Shown here: positions 59,460 to 64,000 of the stretch, one piece after another | How the letters are laid out: the number at the start of each line of letters is the position of its first letter | Numbering within the stretch: the first letter of the stretch is position 1 | Source of the DNA: Symbiodinium natans | Lineage: Eukaryota; Sar; Dinophyceae; Suessiales; Symbiodiniaceae | Assembly (NCBI GenBank): GCA_905221605.1 | Contig: CAJNDS010000533.1 | Location: 54,059 to 118,058, forward strand | DNA: 64,000 nt | Direction: 5' to 3' | Made by a program: the position numbers and the translations under genes | Notes under the pieces: generated by a model | Databases searched by the model: none | Told to the model about the DNA's origin: nothing | The model's input: the letters and a program-made list of their open reading frames with translations, nothing else

Positions 59460-61422
59460 TCACTCTACAGTAACACTCTTAGCGAGATTGCGAGGTTGAT
59501 CGATTGAACAACCTCGCATGTCTGCAATGTAGTATGACCTCATGAGTGGACACAAAGCAGCCAAGCATCCCAACTAAAAAAATGCAAAATGTGAAAAGAA
59601 AAAAAAGATCGAGAGCAGAAGCCCAGCTCCAAGCAGGAGCTGCAGTGGGATGCAGCACATCAGAGGTCTCGGAGAAAGGTGCGCTTCTGACCACGTGTTC
59701 GGTGTGCTCCCTGTTGAAGGATGTTGAAGGTGATGCAATGCAGTGCATCTCTGAGAGCCGCACTGCAGCTCCAGCTTCGTGTCGGGACAATGCAAGGTAA
59801 AGTGGGCAATCTTGGATGACACGCTTGGCGCGGCTTTGGCCAGTTGAATGCACACAAAGCGCGCATCAACAGCTTGCTCTGCTGCTGCCGAAGGCTCGCT
59901 GCTGAAGTCTGTGTTCCCATCATCTGTGAGCACAACGACAGCTGCATCTTTAGACCTGCCCCGGCACATTTGCTTCAGTCAAGGAGAGAGACGTCCACTT
60001 GCGGGATAAGCCGGCTACCGGAAGTCCATGACCATCTGCTTCATGTCTTCGTAAGCAGGATCTGACCTTTCCAGTCTCCAACGGGGCCCCTAGTAACCCC
60101 ATGCAGCCCCCAGGCCTCATTGCAACGCAAACCACAGGCACAAAGTTTCTGATCAAGGTGATGCTGCCATGCCTGCTCACAAGAATCGCTCGTGAAAATC
60201 TTTCGATGGATTGGAGCGGATGCACTCTCCTGATTTCTGACGCAGGAAAGCCCTCAGCATGGATGTAGGAGATCTCCTGCAACACGCTGAAAACAGACCC
60301 TCTACGCCCCAAGGCCAAGAAAAGCAGGAGACCGTCCTTCAGTTTCAAGGCACCTTCCAGAGCAACTGGATAGTGGATACCCATTCCACTGAAGATTGCA
60401 TTTGTGGCCAACCGGAAATACCTCAGGACATGTTTCAATGAACACTGTGGAGCAGCAGTCTCGTCATTGTCTTCTGCTCCACGACAAAACCATCTCCGGG
60501 CCAGGCTTAGAAATCACCATGGTTTGGTCGGTCAGAACTGACAACCTTGCAACAGGACGTCAGGATGTGCATTGCAGTCCCTGTCGGACCGCACTGAGTC
60601 CGGGACCATCGTTCTATACTGTCAGGTACAGAGTTCAGGGCCGCACAGTAGCTGTTCAGCCTCGGTGCCGAGCATTTTCACTGCAAAATATCATGGCAAG
60701 AGCTGGGGTCAAACGAAATCGGTTGTTCACTCGCGAGCCGGAATTTCAGGCCGCCACATCGCTTCTGACAGAACTCCTCGCTGCTTTCCAAGACGAAGCG
60801 CCATCAAGAGGAGCGCAACAACCTGTGCAAATCTGAAGGAACTTCTGGCAGCCTGCGAAACACTGGAATGCGGCTTGGCTGCCTGGCATGTGAATGCCTT
60901 CGTTGATGCAACGCCAATCTCAGGCCCGGCATGCAAGTACATGCCTGCATCGGTCCTTAGCTCCAACGTGCAAGCCGAGCAACAGAAATTACAGCGCTTG
61001 CGATTGACATCAGCAATGAGACTCTCTTTGTCTGTGTCGTCTGTGCTGGGGCTGGAGCTCACGTGCAATGCTGGAACCGACAACATTGACCACACCAATC
61101 GTCAGAGCCTTCCATGTTGTACTGTCACTGACGAGCAGGAAGGTGAAGACAAAACTTAAAACAGACCTCGTGCTGCTTTGCCATCTTGATAGCCTCTCGC
61201 GGATATTCCAAGCGTGCTTCTACTGTTAAGTAGTCTCGAGAAACTTCGAACCTCCAATGTGTCGGCTGTTTCGCCACTCTGTGATATGGCAATGAGGCAG
61301 TCCGATCGACCTTAAACTACCAAGCAGCCGCTTTTCAGCCAGACAGTGCCTGGCTCTGAACCCGGACCCTCAACACTGAGGGAGCAACAAATCAGTGGCT
61401 TGCGGTATCTGAACTCACTGGC
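59460..61422 (-). CDS. Glutamine-fructose-6-phosphate aminotransferase (GFAT/GlmS), isomerase half
   Basis: GFAT makes glucosamine-6-phosphate from fructose-6-phosphate and glutamine, the first step of hexosamine synthesis, in the cytosol. Minus-strand exons in order: [11 protein letters not shown] (61390-61422); [19 protein letters not shown] (61245-61307), the SIS-domain sugar-phosphate loop; AIKMAKQHE (61168-61194); [17 protein letters not shown] (61057-61109); [20 protein letters not shown] (60880-60955); [16 protein letters not shown] (about 60770-60832); [19 protein letters not shown] (60343-60410); [14 protein letters not shown] (60236-60280); [14 protein letters not shown] (60110-60160); IPLQLL (about 59640-59665); and the invariant tail [17 protein letters not shown] with stop at 59460-59462. 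Key SIS residues are present. The N-terminal glutaminase domain (Cys nucleophile) is not in the window: the 2.5 kb upstream is repeats. Either the 5' exons lie beyond position 64000 or the gene is cut by the repeat block. GMG replaces the usual GRG in the second SIS motif. Confidence 0.9.
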
Positions 61423-61487
61423 CTGCAGCTGAACGATCTGAATCCACAGGTACGCGAAGTGGCATGCGATGGCTCGGGGTGAGGGTC

Positions 61488-61590
61488 GAGTCGGCAAAAT
61501 GCCAAAGACCGAGTCAGAAAACAAGGAAGACCGAGTCAGAAAACGCAAAGGCGTGAGTCAAAAAACCGACGAGATGAGTCAGAAAACGGC
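61488..61590 (+). repeat. GAGTCAGAAAAC-type interspersed repeat
   Basis: GAGTCGGCAAAAT, CCGAGTCAGAAAACAAG, GAGTCAGAAAACGC and two further variants, spaced about 20 bp. Same family as 1590-1760. It starts immediately upstream of the first visible GFAT exon. Confidence 0.75.
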
Positions 61591-61669
61591 CCCAAGTACA
61601 CAAAGATTAACCTCTACAACGAAACGTAATGTTTGCTAAGTAGCCGTCTATCCCTAAGAGAAGTACCTA

Positions 61670-61900
61670 CTTTTGTAGGGGTCTATCGGGACATGTATAG
61701 ACCCCTACCCGTCTATCCTCGGATACACCCCTATCTACAAGGGACCTCTACCGGAAACCAATAGGGGTGCCTACACATAGGCACCTCCCATAGGTAGGAT
61801 AGGGTCCTATACAGGGGGGGGGGGGGGGGGGGGGGCGGGCGGCTCTGACATAGACACCCATGCGGGCGATAGACCCCTATCAGATAGGTCCCTATGCAGG
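61670..61900. repeat. Cluster of TAGACCCCTA-type hairpins and a G run
   Basis: GTAGGGGTCTAT at 61675-61686 and ATAGACCCCTAC at 61697-61708 form a perfect 12-bp inverted repeat with a 10-nt loop. GTGCCTA/TAGGCAC near 61767-61785 forms a second. TAGACCCCTAT recurs at about 61869. A run of about 20 G (61817-61836) divides the cluster. Confidence 0.75.
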
Positions 61901-61929
61901 TCAAACGTCTCCAGGTCCACACAAGCTTG

Positions 61930-62085
61930 CTTCAAGCATTGAGTTTTTGGAAAAAACTTATCATGCGAGCATTGTGTTTGCAAATGGGGGGGTGCGCCCC
62001 CTTCAACCCTACCGGCCTTTTTAAGCCGTGCAAGCTTCCTTCAAAAGCTTGTTTTTTTTTCAACCCATCATGCGAGACCTTGAAA
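61930..62085 (-). repeat. Inverted copy of the right-edge satellite unit
   Basis: Read on minus this stretch gives ATGATGGGTT, AAGCTTGCACGGCTTAAA, a GGGGGCGCACCCCCCC hairpin and ATTTGCAAACACAATGCT, i.e. the same parts in the same order as the units at 63449-64000, but in opposite orientation. Confidence 0.75.
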
Positions 62086-62400
62086 CCCCTACACCGTAAA
62101 CCCTAAAGACCTCTGAACCTTAAACACCACAAACACCTAAACCATAAACCCTAAACAAACCCTAAACCCTAAATCCTAAACCCAAAGCCCTAAAAGCCCC
62201 TAGACCCTAAACCGTGAAAATACCCTAAATCCCAAAAGCCCCTCAACCCCGAAGGCTGAAACCCCCTGAACCCTGAATCCTCAGAACCCCGAAGCCTAAA
62301 CATCAAAAAACACCAAACTTGAAACCTCAACAAACCCATAAACCCTAATCCCTAAAAAGAAAGCCCCCTAAACCCTCAAACCCCCTAAGCCCTGTAGCGA
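62085..62400. repeat. Degenerate telomere-like repeat (CCCTAAA)
   Basis: Dense CCCTAAACC and ACCCTAAA variants in C-rich orientation on plus, with several perfect CCCTAAA units at 62145-62175. Confidence 0.85.
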
Positions 62401-62429
62401 GAAATCCGAGCACCCGAACAACGGGTGGA

Positions 62430-62650
62430 GTTTTTTTTTCTTCCCTTTTTTTTTTTTTGCTTCCTTTTTTTTTTTGGTTTTCTTGGCTTTTGCTAGGAAA
62501 GCCACCATTCCCTCCGTGTTTTCAAAGGATTCGTACTACTCTTACTCGGATTAGGAGCTGGTTATTTTTTGGGGGTATTTTTTTGGTTTTTTTGTTGGGT
62601 GTTTTTTGTGGTTTTCATGTGTCATCTAGAAAGGTCCTCTATTTACTATA
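62430..62650. repeat. T-rich tract
   Basis: Runs of 8-12 T separated by C or G. Phe/Leu-rich plus frames are artefacts. No gene. Confidence 0.7.
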
Positions 62651-62656
62651 TGCGAA

Positions 62657-62880
62657 AAGGTATATATGTATATATGTATATATGTATATATGTATATATG
62701 TATATATGTATATATGTATATATGTATATATGTATATATGTATATATGTATATATGTATATATGTATATATGTATATATGTATATATGTATATATGTATA
62801 TATGTGTATATGTATATATGTATATATGTATATATGTATATATTTATATTTGTATGTATATATGTATACTTATATATATA
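62657..62880. repeat. (GTATATAT)n microsatellite
   Basis: An 8-bp unit GTATATAT is repeated more than 20 times almost perfectly. The Tyr/Ile/Met/Cys frames across it are artefacts. Confidence 0.95.
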
Positions 62881-63440
62881 TATATTGTTTAATTATTTAG
62901 CTATCTATATTTACATATATTTATGTCTTTATATATATTCATATATATATTTATATACATGGATAATATACAATATATTATAGTATATATATATTTAATA
63001 TTGATACGTCTTTATGATATTTTATATATTATTTATATATATTTATAGGGAATGTATAAAATACCAGATATATATATTTATGTTTTATAATTTTTTTTAT
63101 ATTCCTTTAATTTTATTTATATTTATATGTGTTTTATTTGTAAGGGTCTATATTATTTATATTTATATATACATATATATAATTATGGATAATTCTATAT
63201 ATGTCTATAATGTATATATACATATAGCTTTATGTATATTTATATATTTATGTATTCATGTACTTATGTATTTGTGTATTTGTGTATTTGTGTATTTGTG
63301 TATTTATGTATTTATGTATTTATTGTTTTTGTATTATGTATTTATGTATTCATATATTTATATATTTACATATGTATATATTTATATAGTTATGTATTTA
63401 TACATTTATGTATTTATATCTTTCTATATTTCTATATTTA
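62880..63440. repeat. AT-rich tract with (TATTTATG)n-like repeats
   Basis: Irregular TATATTTATG and TGTATTTG repeats, almost free of G+C. Frames here have no coding value. Confidence 0.85.
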
Positions 63441-63448
63441 TACAAGTT

Positions 63449-64000
63449 TCATATGCTTTGAAGCAAGCTTGCACGGCTTAAAAAAAGCGGGGGGGTTAGG
63501 GGGGGGCGCAGCCCCCCCCCCCCATTTGCAAACGCAATGCTTGCATGATGGGTTTCCAAAAGATTCATAATAATTTGAAGCAAGTTTGCACGGCTTAATA
63601 AAAGCCGGGGGGTTTTGGGGGGGGGTGGGTGGGGGGTGGGGCAAAGCCCCCCCATTTGCAAACACAATGCTTGCATGATGGGTTTCAAAAAAAGTTTCAT
63701 ATGCTTTGAAGCAAGCTTGCACGGCTTAAAAAAGCGGGGGGGTTGGGGGGGACGCAGCCCCCCCCCATTTGCAAACACAATGCCTGCATGATGGGTTTCA
63801 AAAAAAGTTTCATATGCTTTGAAGCAAGCTTGCACGGCTTAAAAAAAGCGGGGGGGTTGGGGGGGACGCAGCCCCCCCCCCATTTGCAAACACAATGCCT
63901 GCATGATGGGTTTCAAAAAAAGTTTCATATGCTTTGAAGCAAGCTTGCACGGCTAAAAAAAAAGCGGGGGGGTTGGGGGGGGGCCAGCCCCCCCCATTTG
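63449..64000 (+). repeat. Tandem satellite, unit 113-131 bp, running off the window end
   Basis: Five unit starts (AAGCAAGCTTGCACGGCTT) lie at 63461, 63578, 63709, 63822 and 63937. Each unit carries AAGCTTGCACGGCTTAAAAA, a GGGGGGTTGGGGGG / CGCAGCCCCCCC imperfect hairpin, ATTTGCAAACACAATGC and TGCATGATGGGTTTC. The array continues past 64000. Frames over it are repeats. Confidence 0.9.

Noticed and set aside
62457-63481. Long Tyr/Ile-rich plus frames
   Set aside because: They are translations of (GTATATAT)n and related AT repeats.
1-64000. Dinoflagellate spliced-leader RNA gene, tRNA or rRNA genes
   Set aside because: I scanned by eye for the spliced-leader core (CCATTTTGGCTCAAG) and its reverse complement and saw none. 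No tRNA or rRNA signature was noticed, but a covariance-model search was not possible.

Overview
This window looks like nuclear DNA of a dinoflagellate, most likely close to the Symbiodiniaceae/Suessiales. The evidence is indirect but consistent. Protein-coding signal comes as many short exons (about 30-150 nt) separated by introns of about 60-600 nt. Acceptors read AG|G almost throughout, and donors include GC as well as GT; two GC-AG introns are reconstructed below. Nearly all recognisable genes lie on one strand (minus), as in the long unidirectional gene arrays of these algae. Degenerate TTTAGGG-type (plant/alveolate telomere) repeats are scattered through the interior. I saw no bacterial operon structure, ribosome binding sites, tRNA, rRNA or CRISPR array. 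Most long ATG open frames here are intronic, antisense or low-complexity, so genes were found by joining exon pieces through conserved protein motifs. Exon edges are approximate unless stated.

Layout. 1-5 kb: no recognised gene, but GAGTCAGAAAAC repeats, a nested GC-rich minisatellite, degenerate telomeric arrays and copy A of a short element with terminal inverted repeats. 6-10.5 kb (minus): C-terminal part of a Vps39/Vam6-like HOPS tether. 11.7-12.6 kb (minus): unidentified exons. 13.3-18.4 kb (minus): a complete calcium-dependent protein kinase (CDPK). 18.5-29.3 kb: sparse and mostly unresolved, with microsatellites and one candidate plus-strand gene. 29.6-32.4 kb: an AT-rich block. 32.4-34.1 kb (minus): an unidentified spliced gene. 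34.2-35.3 kb: telomere-like DNA, a pyrimidine tract and 84 consecutive C. 35.5-36.7 kb (minus): unidentified exons. 37.7-40.4 kb (minus): a PP2C-family protein phosphatase. 41.3-44.2 kb (minus): a METTL21-type methyltransferase whose intron carries copy B of the element. 46.9-48.8 kb (minus): a CNH-domain, Vps39-like N-terminus. 49.3-49.75 kb: unidentified exons. 51.7-53.4 kb (minus): an organellar RNA-binding-like helical-repeat protein. 55-58.7 kb: probable membrane-protein exons. 59.46-61.42 kb (minus): the isomerase half of glucosamine-fructose-6-phosphate aminotransferase. 61.5-64 kb: hairpin repeats, telomere-like DNA, AT microsatellites and a ~115-bp satellite.

The genes do not form a pathway. 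They are ordinary housekeeping and signalling functions (Ca2+ signalling, dephosphorylation, vesicle tethering, hexosamine synthesis, lysine methylation, organelle RNA metabolism) that share transcriptional direction. The least described material is the repeat fraction: the TIR element, the GAGTCAGAAAAC repeat that accompanies telomere-like tracts, and the inverted satellite block at the right edge.
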